64,000 nt of DNA. Origin: Helianthus annuus. Taxonomy: Eukaryota; Streptophyta; Magnoliopsida; Asterales; Asteraceae. The translations under genes and the position numbers were made by a program. Shown in pieces: positions 35,289 to 46,861 of this stretch; positions within the stretch are counted from its first letter, which is position 1; each line of letters starts with the position of its first letter. The stretch covers positions 84,092,087 to 84,156,086 of the forward strand of contig NC_035448.2 of assembly GCF_002127325.2 (NCBI RefSeq), in the 5' to 3' direction. Below the pieces are notes generated by a model. That model made no database searches. It worked only from the letters and a program-made list of their open reading frames with translations, and had not been told where the DNA came from.

Positions 35289-36319
35289 GTGAGTACATAG
35301 TTCCCCTATTTTATTGTTTTCAATTGTTTTGGGGTGAAACATATGTGCAAAACGATTTTCAAGGTTTAAACGATGATTTCAAAAACGATTAAGATGGTTT
35401 ATACAAAACTAATAACGATTTCAATAAGGTGAACAAGACTTGTTGGTTGTTATTACATAACAAATGACATTCATTAGCTCTGATCAAGCCGACCAGTATT
35501 AGGTTATGGTACCATAGGATCTGACAAATCCCGTTATCAGACGACACCCATGGTTATGTATGGGGGGTTATGTAGGTAACGACCGAACCTGATGATTGTT
35601 AACTTACCCTTTGGTGGTTTGTTAATGCGAAACGAGGAACGAGTTAAACGAGTCACAAAGGTTTGAATGTTGTTAACGAGACAACCAAAAGTAACTTTTT
35701 CACTATTAAAACGAATACGATTTTGGGACGAGTTAAACGATTTGAAACGAGATATACGATTTGAAACGAGATAACGATTTGAAACGAGATACACGATTCG
35801 AAACGAGATACACGATTTGAAACGAGATAACGAATTAAACGATTGGTTTTGGGTAGTGATTAAATAATGGGACGGGTGTAGTATGATAGAATCATGGTAG
35901 ATACGCCGCTGGTACTTCTTATATATAAGTGATTCTATCATATTACATTGCGTGTCATTATTTAGTTCACTTGGGAAAACGATTTGAAACGATATCACAC
36001 AACGAGGTTTTCAAAACGATATAAACCATACGAGTTTTATTAAACGAGCTTTTACGGGATGTTTCCAAATTATTTTACTAAAACAAATGTTTTTGGGTTA
36101 GGAGTCATGGCTACGAGATTTTATAAATTATAACCATCTTGATTTGAGTTGGTTAAACTATGTTGCAATACACTTTTCAAAACGAGGTTTGTATTTTGAC
36201 TCTTGTAGTCTAACGAGGTATTGCAACATATAAACAAGCCATGAACCCGATACTCCCACAAAACCTATGTACTCGCTCAGCAATTTCTTTGCTGACTTTA
36301 CTTTTTACATATGTTTCAG
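35289..36319 (+). other. Candidate leader intron in S1
   Basis: CTCAA|GTGAGTACATAG at 35289 and ACATATGTTTCAG|GTGA ending 36319. Inside are about five 18-20 bp repeats built on AAACGAGATACACGATTTGA (35733-35833), a 12 bp inverted repeat ATGATAGAATCA/TGATTCTATCAT (35883-35894 and 35930-35941), and the acceptor-side stem-loop (36271-36295). Confidence 0.45.
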
Positions 36320-37917
36320 GTGATATTGCTTGATGTTTCTTGCTAGGAAGTTTGTGCCACATAGGACCTGGACGAGGCCTTAGTGACTTAAAAACAGTCA
36401 TAACAATATGTAGTTAGTTTGTTTTGATTTAAAGACAATGTACATTACGAAATATTTCAATAAAACAAAACATTTGGTTACCATGGTTGTGAAACAATAA
36501 TTCTGTTGCAACACTCCCCGACGTTTCCGCCACGGTTTGTTGTTTTAACGTGGTCGGGGTGTGACACATACCATATAACCTCATGGCACAACAGCCATAA
36601 CCAAACTGGACTAGATATATAACTATGTAATGGGCCGCGCAACAAAATGATGTGCCATGCTGTGAGTTGGGCCGGTCTAGGTGGGCTATGAGCTGAAACA
36701 GAAACCACTTAAGGGTTACAGGCCGGGACAGGATTGGGCCTGGGCCTCGTATGTTGGGTTTAAGGGCCACGAATGGTACATGAAGCCACACATTGTTTGT
36801 ATGTTTGAAATGAGTTGTTATATGAATAATTGAAACGTGGTATTTGTCGTATAACTTTATATACGTAGCACCTAATGTGTAAACACACTTTAATGATGGA
36901 GTTGTGTGCTTGATTGACTGATATACCATGCCTAGTGATGAGTGTTTATTACTTGTGTAAACCTGAACAATGTATGCCATATAAGTAAACACAAAACTGA
37001 TTGGTGTTGGAACCTATGCTAGGACGTGTCTGATCAACTGGTCAACAAGTAAATTAATCTTACCGAGCAAAACTAAGGTGAGTTCACTGCACTTTTCTAA
37101 GCATGCGTCCCAGTGGTTTGGGACATCTGGTAAACGTTTCTGAAGGGAATACTGGGTAAACTGTTTAATTGGGATGTTGGTTATTGAACACGGTATAAAT
37201 CATGTAAGACCCGTACATCTACCGTGTTGCTGAAGAAGCAACGAGGTATTTAGTTGATAGCGCTATTAGGTTTGGCACCCTCACACCGGGCCGAAAGGAC
37301 GGGCGTGAACTAATTACCTGGACTTCATGACCAATTCCTGGTTAGAGGCATTGGGGTTGGGCATTCTCATCGTGTATATATAAGACCCCTTACATCTATT
37401 CAAGGTTGTTTGATACCTTAACCTCATGACCAATGCCTAAATGAAGGCATTGGGGTTGGGCATTCACATCTAGTCGCCATATACGGTAATCGAGTAATAA
37501 CAACATCAAAGCAAAACGTTGAACTGTTGTAAACACACATCTGGTAATTAAACGCGTTAACAAAACTTTGAACTCACCAGCGTCGTCTGACACACTTGTC
37601 TGCATGCTTGCAGGTCTATAGAGTTATATCTTGGGGAACTTGCTGTCTGAGAGGCTGGAGTGGTCATGGGACGAGATACATGGAATCGCAATACAAGCTT
37701 AATGGTTTATATACACATGATTTACGAAACACTTAACAAATGAGTTATGCTTCCGCTGTATACAATGAATGTCATATAACATTTGTAACACTTTATGCTA
37801 ATGAATGAAAGTTTTTATTTAATTACATGTATAAGTTCAATGTGATTGGTGGCTTGGATCCTGGTACATCACACACCTCGCGGGGGTTCCCGCATGTGGT
37901 ATTTTGGGGGTGTGACA

Positions 37918-39179
37918 GTTTGGTATCAGAGCCACTGGTTATAGTGAACTTGGTTTTAAAAACGTTTTTATAAAACCAGACTATAACCGAACAGTTCTGA
38001 AAACGGGAATACGACCATGACACTCAGCTCCAGATTGCAAGGTTCGTCTTTCTCACTTGATGCATACATTACATGACTAGTGTACACCTGTTTATGATGT
38101 AGCATACGGACACACACTCGTCACTATAGCATAATTACATGAACTGCTTGTTTACATTATGATGTGTTGTTAGTGTGTCGTAGCCCTGGGATTCTTGTAA
38201 CCTTGATGTTTTTACAGCCCCTGTTTGATATCTAAGTTTGAAGGACCATTTGACATGAGTTAGGAGGAGCTGAGATGAGCATGCAAATCACAATATTATT
38301 GTGGGTGCACACATAATAATAATGTGGGGTGCATGTGAGTCCCAGTGAGGCTTAATGAGTGGAAAAGGGGTTTCGTTCCGTTTTTCGGTTGATTTGAAAC
38401 ACAACAGTCTATAGGAGTCATAGGAGTGGTTGTCTCCTACTTGAATGTGATCTTTTCACCTCCCTCTGAAACCTTTCGAATCTCGATGCTATTGAGTATT
38501 ACCTGAACACCCATCTGAATGCCTAGCTAACTGTGTAGAATGCTAGGTGCTTGTACGAACATCCCTTCCCCCTCCCCCCCCCCCCACTCCTCTTTGTTGT
38601 TGGAAATCAATGTACTGACGCCTTAGACCCCCAAGTGTGATCACATCTGCAACACTCTGGAAATATACCGTGCATTACCCAGTTAACTTGCAGGAAAGAT
38701 GGACAAGAGGATGAGCGTAGAGCCTCACCAACCTCAGTATTAGAAGACCTTGATTACTGGCAGCGAACATCAGCAATTTGTCTTCAATCGAATCCTAAGC
38801 GACTGATGAGAGTCAACTCTTACGAATCAATCGGGACATCGGCGATGATAATCGACTGTAGTATGGAATGTGTGACTGTTAGCACAATGAGTAATGCTCT
38901 AGGACGTGGCACGGAAATGTGACAGGATAGACCTTGTTGGTGAAAGGTCGCAGGGCTCCGTTTCGAGCAACGACATTAGAGGCAACAATCATGGCAACAA
39001 CAAGGTACTCGTAATCGTAGCATGGAAACGAAGGTGGCATTGGTAAGGAATGACTGCTGTTAAGTCAGGACGACAACAACCTAGGGAACAATGACAGTTT
39101 TGGGAGTTCTAGTAGCAGTAGCAACAACACTGGATGTGGTACTTGTGAAGGGCATTTAGGATTAGCGTGGGCGACGCCA
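37918..39179 (+). other. T3 primer site, leader and unrecognised gag region
   Basis: TGGTATCAGAGCC at 37921-37933, 3 nt after the LTR. The stretch where gag should be is too degraded to identify a capsid; Gly/Asn/Ser-rich fragments near 38970-39160 could be the old nucleocapsid tail. A run of C lies at 38573. Confidence 0.55.
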
Positions 39180-42100
39180 GGATTATAACAACATGGTGGC
39201 CTACACGTTCTTAGTAACAAATCGCTTCGTCACTGTTTTGCTCAACCCTGATACTTCTTGAAACCAAACCTGCTGTGGAATCGGCAGATGGCAAGCCAAC
39301 TGAAACCTCATATGATTGCTGAAATGCAAACTCGACCTTGTGGAACGTCGACCATCCTTCTACTACCCTTGAAAGTTTTGATGCAGTAGTCCGTATGGAT
39401 TGGTTATCCAGATATCGCGCAGATATACCCAGTAAGGAGGAAACTTTGTGTGGAGAATCGTTATTTGTTCTAAAGCATTAAAGTAGTGCAAAAGATAGCG
39501 CCATATCAGCTGTGAAGGCCAGAAGTGTCTACGGAGGGATTGTTCCACTATGTTAGCAACCGTTACTGATGATAGGGCTGAGGGAAAAGAGGATCGAGGA
39601 TCCACCTATTGTTTGTGATCCCTCTCGGTTTGTTATCCGCGGACTTTCGGGCTTACTTCCACAACTGTTAGGCAGAATCTCAGTTTAATCTCACGCCAGA
39701 AGCAGCCTTGATCACTCGTACTTCATACCGTCTTGCACCAGAAGGGTTGCAAGAACTGTCTAGTCAACTTCAGAAACTACCGGGTGGGAGTTTTAGCGAT
39801 CTAGCTCCTTGTTCTGGGGAGCCCGAGCTCTATTGTGGAAAATGAAGGACAAGTCCTTTCGTACGCGTACAGACTACCCCAATGTGGCAATCATAGACCA
39901 TCACCCTCTATTTTGCATCGAAAACCTGCTCGACCCGCTGCAATGATCAAGCTTCTATTAGGAAACCGACATAAGATCAGACTGTCACTTGATGGAAGAC
40001 CCAGGGGAGGATGATTTCTACCACGGTGTTATAGGCACAGTACGACCACTACGATTTTCTGTTCTCGTTGTTTAAAGTTACCCAACACACCAGCAGCCTT
40101 AGGGATCACACGAGTAGTATGTGCCAACCCCATCTTGCCAGATTCGCCAACCGTGATTATCTATGACGTTTTGAATCACTTCCAGGAGAAAGGAGCACCA
40201 TGAATGGCACTTGTATTTCATCGTAGAACTTCTAGGGGAGGAGCATCTACGTGTGAAGTCTACCTAAGTGTGACTTCAGGATTCGGGAAGAACACCTTTG
40301 GGTCATATAATCAACAAAGTGGGAATACACGTGAATCCCGCTAAGATCCATTTTGGTTAAAACCGATCGACACCAAAGATTCCTTAGGGGATACAGGAAT
40401 TTATTGGTTTTGCTAGATGTTATCACAGATTCATCGAGGGATTTTTGAAAATTGAGCCGCTGTAACCTCTTTAGCACAGCAGGGTGCTGTGTTCGGGGAA
40501 GACAAAACAGGAGGACTTCTTTTCAGCTTTTGAAACCCAACCCTGCAATGCACTGAGCATCACTACTATCCGAGGGTACCGATGATCTGGCGTATACCAT
40601 GATGGTTCGAATCAGAGCCCCAGTTACACATCGATGCAACATAAGAAGGAGATGGCCCACGTGGTGGACATACAGGAAGGACTGCACGAGTCACGACCTG
40701 CGGTGGAAGCCGTAGTCTTTGGATTTAAATGGGAGGCATTACTTGGACGGCACCGAATGCACCACTTAGACCGATCACAAGGGCCTCCCGTGTACCCTTG
40801 TTTCAAGAGAGCTGAACATGTGATGGCATCGCTGGATGGAACTTTTGAATGAATACAACCATGAAATCTGGACGGGCACGAGCTTTGCAGCTTGCTATCG
40901 ACTCTAACATACCTGATCAGACTCGCCTTGCTCAAACTGAAGAACTGAAGGATGAGAGTTCTCAATATTAACCCATGCGGGGCATGGGGAAGCAACCTTT
41001 GGCAGATCGGACGATATTACCTGCTTCCTGGAACGAATATGGATCTCACTATACAACAACATTAGGGGAACTGGTGCAGGCGAAGCACATAGGTCTCGAC
41101 ATCCTATTCAACCGAGTTTTGATAGGATGTATTAAAACCTGAAGACCATGTATGGGTGTCTGGGCCTGAAGGCCCACATAGCAACGCATGAGAACAATGT
41201 TTGACTTGTGAGAAAGTCAAGGTGGGTTTTAGCAACCCGAAACACATATAGGGAAATGAGAACAAAATACCATGGGTTCTGTCACTAGTTACTTACAACT
41301 TGAAACGGAAAACAATACCACATGGGTGATTGTTGATTTCCTCATGTAACCGGTACATCCTCTTGCAATCAAGGAAACTGGCGAGTCTTCACAGGTTGTG
41401 GATATTCCTCTGAGAGAGGCGGCTATTTAGGCACGAGGTGCCAGCTCCTGTATTTATGATTTTGATCTATACCTGATTTATGACAAGCACACAAGACTCT
41501 TGGCACACATCTAGTCATGAGCAATCCTTATCACCTTAGAGCAATTGGTCAGAGTAAACAACCCCCCCCCCGACACTCGAAGACATGCTGCAAGCATGTG
41601 TGGGATTGACTTAGTGTAAGTTGGAAGGACGCATACCTATGGTTGAGTTCTACCATAACTGTTACCATTCTTGTATTCAGACAGCTTGTTTCAGGCATTG
41701 CATGGATGATAATGCCAATCTCCTCGTGGACTGCGATGGATGACAACCTGACCACGGGTCCAAGTCTTGCACTCGAAACTCTTGGAAGGACTATTTAAAA
41801 TGGAAATTGTGTGGCGACAACGTGTGATCGCCAGGAAACGTGATAATTTAGAAAACACTGGGAGTTCGCTGTAGACGAATGTGTCATATTGGAAGTCTCA
41901 CCCTAGGAGGGTGCGGTACGCCTTGGGAAGCGTGGTAAGCTTAACTTACGTTGTGTTGGGCCATTCAGAATTCTGGAAACGTGTTGGCAAGTGGCGTACA
42001 AGCTTGAATTACCTATCCGGTTGAGTAACGTGCATGATATCATTTATGTCTCGAATCTAAGGAAGTGTTCGTCCGATGAAACGCTTGTGATACCCTTGTT

Positions 42101-42290
42101 AGAGTCGGAGGTTAATAACAGGTTGCAGTTGTTGAGGAATCTACTGAAATCATGGACTAAGTCAAGATTCGTTAACATCACTGAACTTCAATCGTGAGAG
42201 GTCGCTGGAACTCAAGATGTGGACCGGAGTTCACGTGGGAACGCGATGAGCGGAGTAAGCTGTAGTATCCTCAGTTGTACAGACGGTTGT
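39180..42290 (+). pseudogene. pol: T3 pol remnant, protease to chromodomain-like end
   Basis: Ty3 blocks are recognisable in order but in shifting frames. A protease block (AYTFLVTNRFVTVLL) near 39196 has the DTG position as NPDTS. VVRMDWLSRYRADI lies near 39385, RT APYRLAPEGLQELSSQLQ near 39725 and HIINKVGIHVNPAKI near 40305. The integrase zinc part (CEKVKVGF) is near 41205, WVIVD near 41330, and a C-terminal part AYKLELPIRLSNVHDIIYVSNLRKCSSDETL at 41991-42197, then PEFTWERDE near 42225. Frameshifts and stops throughout make it non-functional, in contrast to the close LTRs. Confidence 0.8.
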
Positions 42291-42309
42291 ATCAACTACT
42301 GATATCATT

Positions 42310-42455
42310 GACAAATTTTGGGACGAAATTTCTTTTCAAGTTGGGGATGATGTGGTACCCGAGGAAAAATCCACGGTCAACCTGATCTGACACTTCGCCA
42401 CTCTTGGATTACTTATCAAATTTCGGGACGAAATTTCTTTCAAGTTGGGGATGAT
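42310..42455 (+). promoter_or_regulatory. T3 twin polypurine tract / LTR start
   Basis: Two cassettes of GGGACGAAATTTC..CAAGTTGGGGATGA occur. The first is followed by TGTGGTACCC at 42351, the LTR start set by the target duplication. The second is followed by TGTGACAACCC at 42455. The 104 bp between them is part of both LTRs. Confidence 0.8.
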
Positions 42456-44727
42456 GTGACAACCCAAAATTTCAATCCATTAACATAAAATCCGACAACT
42501 TTAATTGTTTCATGAAAGTTCATATAATGTTTGTTGAATGTAATGAATATGTTGGCCGACAACATCATTGAAATCGCATGCAATTCTTGGGCCGATCAAT
42601 TTGAATTGATACATGAACTGTTAAACGACAACAATTCTCACATGTGGTGATTTTAATTGGACCTCATATTGTTAGTGGGCTTTTCATAAACTATTTATAT
42701 TAAACTCCTCTTGGACCATATTTTAATCCAATCAATATTTAAAAGATTTGACATAATAATTGTGAGTATAGTTTAGTCACAAACCCTAACACATCCCCTA
42801 CCTGTCTTCGGTTATCGGTAGTAGCAGACACCCCCCCCCCTCGAAGTATAGATTATTCGGTTAGTATTGTTAATCTCAATCCTTGTTGTTTATGCGACTG
42901 TAATTCTTGTTGACTAGGGTTATGTTTATACACATCATATGAAATTCGTAATAAAGATGACTCGATGGTGTTGGTTACTTGTTGATTGTATTGATCATGC
43001 GTATGTGTCGTTTAAATGGTAATGATAATGAATCTGATATTGTTTAGCTATTCTTGGATGTTGTGCATAATAATTGATGAATTGTCGAAATCGATTAGTT
43101 TGCTTAATGTTATATGATGATTATGATATTTCATGGATATGTGCTAATTAATGATCGAGAAACTGATAGGGGTGTGGGTCCGATCAAGTAACAGTGTAGG
43201 TGTACACATGTAAGTTTGGTGTACACATGTAAGTTTTGTAGTATTTGATTTGATACTTGAGAGGAATATCATGATATTCGGAATTTGTGACAGAATGATG
43301 GTGTTATCTTAATGAGTGTGAATTTGATATTTGTCACTTGACACTTTGGGGTATTGTTGATATTATTTCACTGATCATACCATATAACCTCATGGCACAA
43401 CAACCATAACCAAACTGGACTAGATATATAACTATGTAATGGGCCGCGCAACAAAATGATGTGCCATGCTGTGAGTTGGGCCGGTCTAGGTGGGCTATGA
43501 GCTGAAACAGAAACCACTTAAGGGTTACAGGCCGGGACAGGATTGGGCCTGGGCCTCGTATGTCGGGTTTAAGGGCCACGAATGGTACATGAAGCCACAC
43601 ATTGTTTGTATGTTTGAAAGGAGTTGTTATATGAATAATTGAAACGTGGTATTTGTCGTTTAACTTTATATGCGTAGCACCTAATGTGTAAACACACTTT
43701 AATGATGGAGTTGTGTGCTTGATTGACTGATATACCATGCCTAGTGATGAGTGTTTATTACTTGTGTAAACCTGAGCAATGTATGCCATATAAGTAAACA
43801 CAAAACTGATTGGTGTTGGAACCTATGCTAGGACGTGTCTGATCAACTGGTCAACAAGTAAATTAATCTTACCGAGCAAAACTAAGGTGAGTTCACTGCA
43901 CTTTTCTAAGCATGCGTCCCGGTGGTTTGGGACATCTGGTAAACGTTTCTGAAGGGAATACTGGGTAAACTGTTTAATTGGGATGTTGGTTATTGAACAC
44001 AGTATAAATCATGTAAGACCCCGTACATCTATCGTGTTGCTGAAGAAGCAACGAGGTATTTAGTTGATAGCGCTATTAGGTTTGGCACCCTCACACCGGG
44101 CCGAAAGGACGGGCGTGAACTAATTACCTGAACTTCATGACCAATGCCTGGTTAGAGGCATTAGGGTTGGGCATTCTCATCGTGTATATATAAGACCCCT
44201 TACATCTATTCAAGGTTGTTTGATACCTTGACCTCATGACCAATGCCTAAATGGAGGCATTGGGGTTGGGCATTCACATCTAGTCGTCATATGCGGTAAT
44301 CGAGTAATAACAACATCAAAGCAAAACGTTGAACTGTTGTAAACACACATCTGGTAATTAAACGCGTTAACAAAACTTTGAACTCACCAGCATCGTCTGA
44401 CACACTTGTCTGCATGCTTGCAGGTCTATAGAGTTATATCTTGGGGAACTTGCTGTCTGAGAGGCTGGAGTGGTCATGGGACGAGATACATGGAATCGCA
44501 ATACAAGCTTAATGGTTTATATACACATGATTTACGAAACACTTAACAAATGAGTTATGCTTCCGCTGTATACAATGAATGTCATATAACATTTGTAACA
44601 CTTTATGCTAATGAATGAAAGTTTTTATTTAATTACATGTATAAGTTCAATGTGATTGGTGGCTTGGATCCTGGTACATCACACACCTCGCGGGGGTTCC
44701 CGCATGTGGTATTTTGGGGGTGTGACA
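42351..44727 (+). repeat. T3 3' LTR
   Basis: Uninterrupted copy showing the empty S1 site near 43375. A donor/acceptor pair corresponds to 37078 (AAG|GTGAGTTCACTG) and 37613 (GCTTGCAG|GTCT) of the left copy. Between them lie two hairpin repeats CCAATGCCT/AGGCATTGG. Both LTRs end CGGGGGTTCCCGCATGTGGT followed by ATTTTGGGGGTGTGACA. Confidence 0.9.
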
Positions 44728-44732
44728 ATGTA

Positions 44733-45154
44733 TATCCATAGTAATCACTAGCACTTAGTGTATTGCAAGCAAAGATAATTTATCATGTAATCATGTATTC
44801 ACATTATTTTTCATGAAACTTTCTATCCTTCCTAGTTTCCCAGACTAAACCACCTAGTCTCTCAGACTAATCCAACCAGTCCCCCAGACTGAACTACCTA
44901 GCCTCCCAGACTAAACTTCCCAGTCTCCCAGACGGAACTCCCTAGTCTCTCAGACTAAACTTCCCAGTCTCCCAGATTGAATCATAAACATAAACTTTGA
45001 AATGTGTTTCGTGTCTTTTGTTTGTAAAATTGTTTGTTTCCTGGATCTGGGCGTTTCGTGTATGCAATGAAAACATGTTTGTAAAAATGTTTTTGTGAGA
45101 GCCCTAATGATTGTAGTCTAGACTCGAGAAGGAATCCTAGTTCGCTACAATCGA
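44733..45154 (-). other. T0 leader with AGACT/AGTCT hairpin repeat
   Basis: The T0 stretch between its PBS and the T3 insertion. At 44832-44979 there are about seven units of roughly 22 bp, CAGACT-N9-AGTCT, each an inverted repeat. No coding capacity is seen. Confidence 0.75.
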
Positions 45155-45167
45155 GGCTCTGATACCA
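45155..45167 (-). promoter_or_regulatory. T0 primer-binding site
   Basis: Minus-strand TGGTATCAGAGCC, 3 nt from the LTR edge at 45171; tRNA-iMet type. It proves that 45171-50009 is the 5' LTR of a minus-strand element. Confidence 0.9.
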
Positions 45168-45444
45168 AACTGTCACACCCTGACTTTTGCGGAAGCGTGA
45201 TTTGGTGTGAGTTGCTTAATATCATTGCATTCAACCATAACAAACAACTATATGATAAATCCAAGATGTTCATCCATTGATTAAGTTTTAAAACATTACA
45301 TCATTGATTTAATCCCCAAAACACAGACTTCGTATACAGAATACAACACCAACAGGTTTTAAGTTCCATAAAGACTTCTCAAAAGACACTGGGGATAACT
45401 AGGCTTCGAAACATGTATCATATCCAGAGTAGGATACACACTCT

Positions 45445-46228
45445 TGTTAGGAAACTTTATTTGTAAGTATCGAAGAAAATCTCAATCAACTAGATCTCTG
45501 AAGGTAACAGTCCTAAAGATCACAGCAAAAAGAAGAAAATCAGATAGGACAACTGAAATGCAAAGTATCTACTTCAAAGAATCATAAGTTGATCAAGCAT
45601 TGATTTGGATTATCAGAGAAGATCATTTTTGATGGATCTGATGATATTTTTGATGAAATATCATCAGTTTCTAACGATTCTGATCATCAGACTTTTCTGA
45701 TGATTTGTTCACCAGAATTTCTGATGAAGTGGTTTATCAGAAATTCTGATGAAAGACGTACTTGTCTAAAAATCACAACTCTATCCTGCCACCAATGACC
45801 GAAGCATGAAATTATTCTCATGATTACAAATGCAACTTGAATGATAGATTCAATGAATATGTCAAATTGCTACTTTACGCAGAACTTATTGCATGAATAA
45901 ACAATTGTTTATTCATGTCCACAGCCGTCTATAAATAGAAGGCTCGAGAGGCAGAAGATACTTGAGTTTGAAGCTTATCATTCATATACAAACACCCAAA
46001 CTCCACTGCTCTTCTCACCCACAGAAATCGAGATTCATTTGTATTAGATAATAATCTTACAATCACCTTGTTAAACTAATTTTTTTCAAAGTGATATAAA
46101 CTTGATAATTCTGTAGGTCTTGTATCTTGAAAGTCTGATTTTCATTTCCGTACATGTTTTTCACATATACTGAAATCACTTGCCATATTACGTAAAAAGA
46201 AGTTGTTAAGGCCATACTGGGTCCAACA
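45445..46228 (+). mobile_element. Solo LTR, copia-like, 784 bp
   Basis: TGTTAGGAAAC...GGGTCCAACA, flanked by CACTCT on both sides (45439-45444 and 46229-46234). TATA box CTATAAATAGA near 45930. Three perfect inverted repeats in the upstream half: 45640-45665, 45684-45703 and 45713-45748. No second LTR or internal part lies nearby. Confidence 0.75.
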
Positions 46229-46316
46229 CACTCTAAACCATTCGACACCGGATGACATCTTTTATCAGAGACATGACTTGTAAACTCCAACCTCCGCCAG
46301 ATCCATACTTAATTTC

Positions 46317-46861
46317 CTGAAATACATGTAGTTTGAAAACATCAACAAAAGTTGAGCGAGTTCATGTGTTTTGTATGTGTGCACGAGTATCCTTGAAAAC
46401 ATTTGTAAGTATGTATGTATGTATGTATGTATGTATGTATGTATGTATGTATGTATGTATGTATGTATTTGTAAACTAGTATGAAGCAACAAGGAAAAGA
46501 GATCAATTAATGTGTAGCTAATACATTAATATAAGTGATATGGTATAGGAAGCACTCAACCCTGTATGCGTATTTCGTACCGGGCCCTCCGGTGAAACGA
46601 CACAGTCACCACATGCAGCCAACTCGCAGGCCCATGGGTAGGTCTCGCAACACCTAATAGATCTACCACTCATGCCCCTCGGTCCTTATACAAGGATTAA
46701 TGGTCTTAAGTTAATCGTCTACCCATTCATATGATCTAGCAGTTCATTCCTTAGCTAACCATACCATTTATAATCATCGAAACATTTGTAACATATATTT
46801 CACCCCCGAAGTTGTAAAACTGAAAACAGTTAAAAGAAAAGGGGGGGGGACATGAACTCAC
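46317..46861 (-). other. Candidate leader intron in T0 LTR
   Basis: Minus AAACT|GTGAGTTCATG at 46861 and ATGTATTTCAG|GAAATT at 46317. It contains the stem-loop ACTCGCTCAAC/GTTGA (46362-46342) and a (GTAT)n microsatellite (about 46406-46468). Confidence 0.4.
46406..46468. repeat. (GTAT)n microsatellite
   Basis: About 15 near-perfect tetranucleotide repeats. The ORFs over it are simple-repeat artefacts. Confidence 0.95.

Larger units (their letters stand above)
33122..36566 (+). mobile_element. S1: solo LTR, 3445 bp
   Basis: Begins TGTGACATCTGTG and ends CGGGGTGTGACA, flanked by CATAC (33117-33121 and 36567-36571). The matching part of T3's right LTR (around 43375) has the uninterrupted site, proving insertion. 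It is related to the T1 LTR: the first 100 bp and the hairpin chain correspond. TATA box TATAAATA at 34208-34215. A solo LTR normally results from recombination between two LTRs. Confidence 0.95.
32096..37917 (+). repeat. T3 5' LTR, interrupted by S1
   Basis: The LTR starts TGTGGTACCC. An older-looking start, GGGGATGA|TGTGACAACCC, lies 104 bp inside it, at 32200. A palindrome GAATATCATGATATTC occurs near 33003 and a duplicated GTGTACACATGTAAGTTT near 32941. After S1 (33122-36566) the LTR continues to 37917. Minus-strand ORFs at 36429-36992 are not genes. Confidence 0.9.
32096..44727 (+). mobile_element. T3: Ty3 element with close LTRs and decayed pol
   Basis: The left LTR is 32096-37917 (holding S1) and the right is 42351-44727; without S1 they are about 2.37 kb each and differ by about 1% where compared. 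The target duplication ATGTA (32091-32095 and 44728-44732) fixes the ends at TGTGGTACCC...GGTGTGACA. PBS at 37921. Pol is present in the order protease, RT, RNase H, integrase but is full of stops and indels. It inserted into the T0 leader. Confidence 0.85.

Noticed and set aside
36429..36992. 187 aa minus-strand ORF (and 155 aa at 43334-43801)
   Set aside because: It lies in the T3 LTR, is antisense to the element and has no known motif; the second copy is the other LTR.
32200..44727. T3 5' boundary at TGTGACAACCC (32200)
   Set aside because: The upstream 104 bp is also in the right LTR, and the ATGTA target duplication fits only 32096 as the start.
46265..46492. ORF rich in His-Thr-Tyr-Ile at 46265-46492
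   Set aside because: Translation of the (GTAT)n microsatellite.
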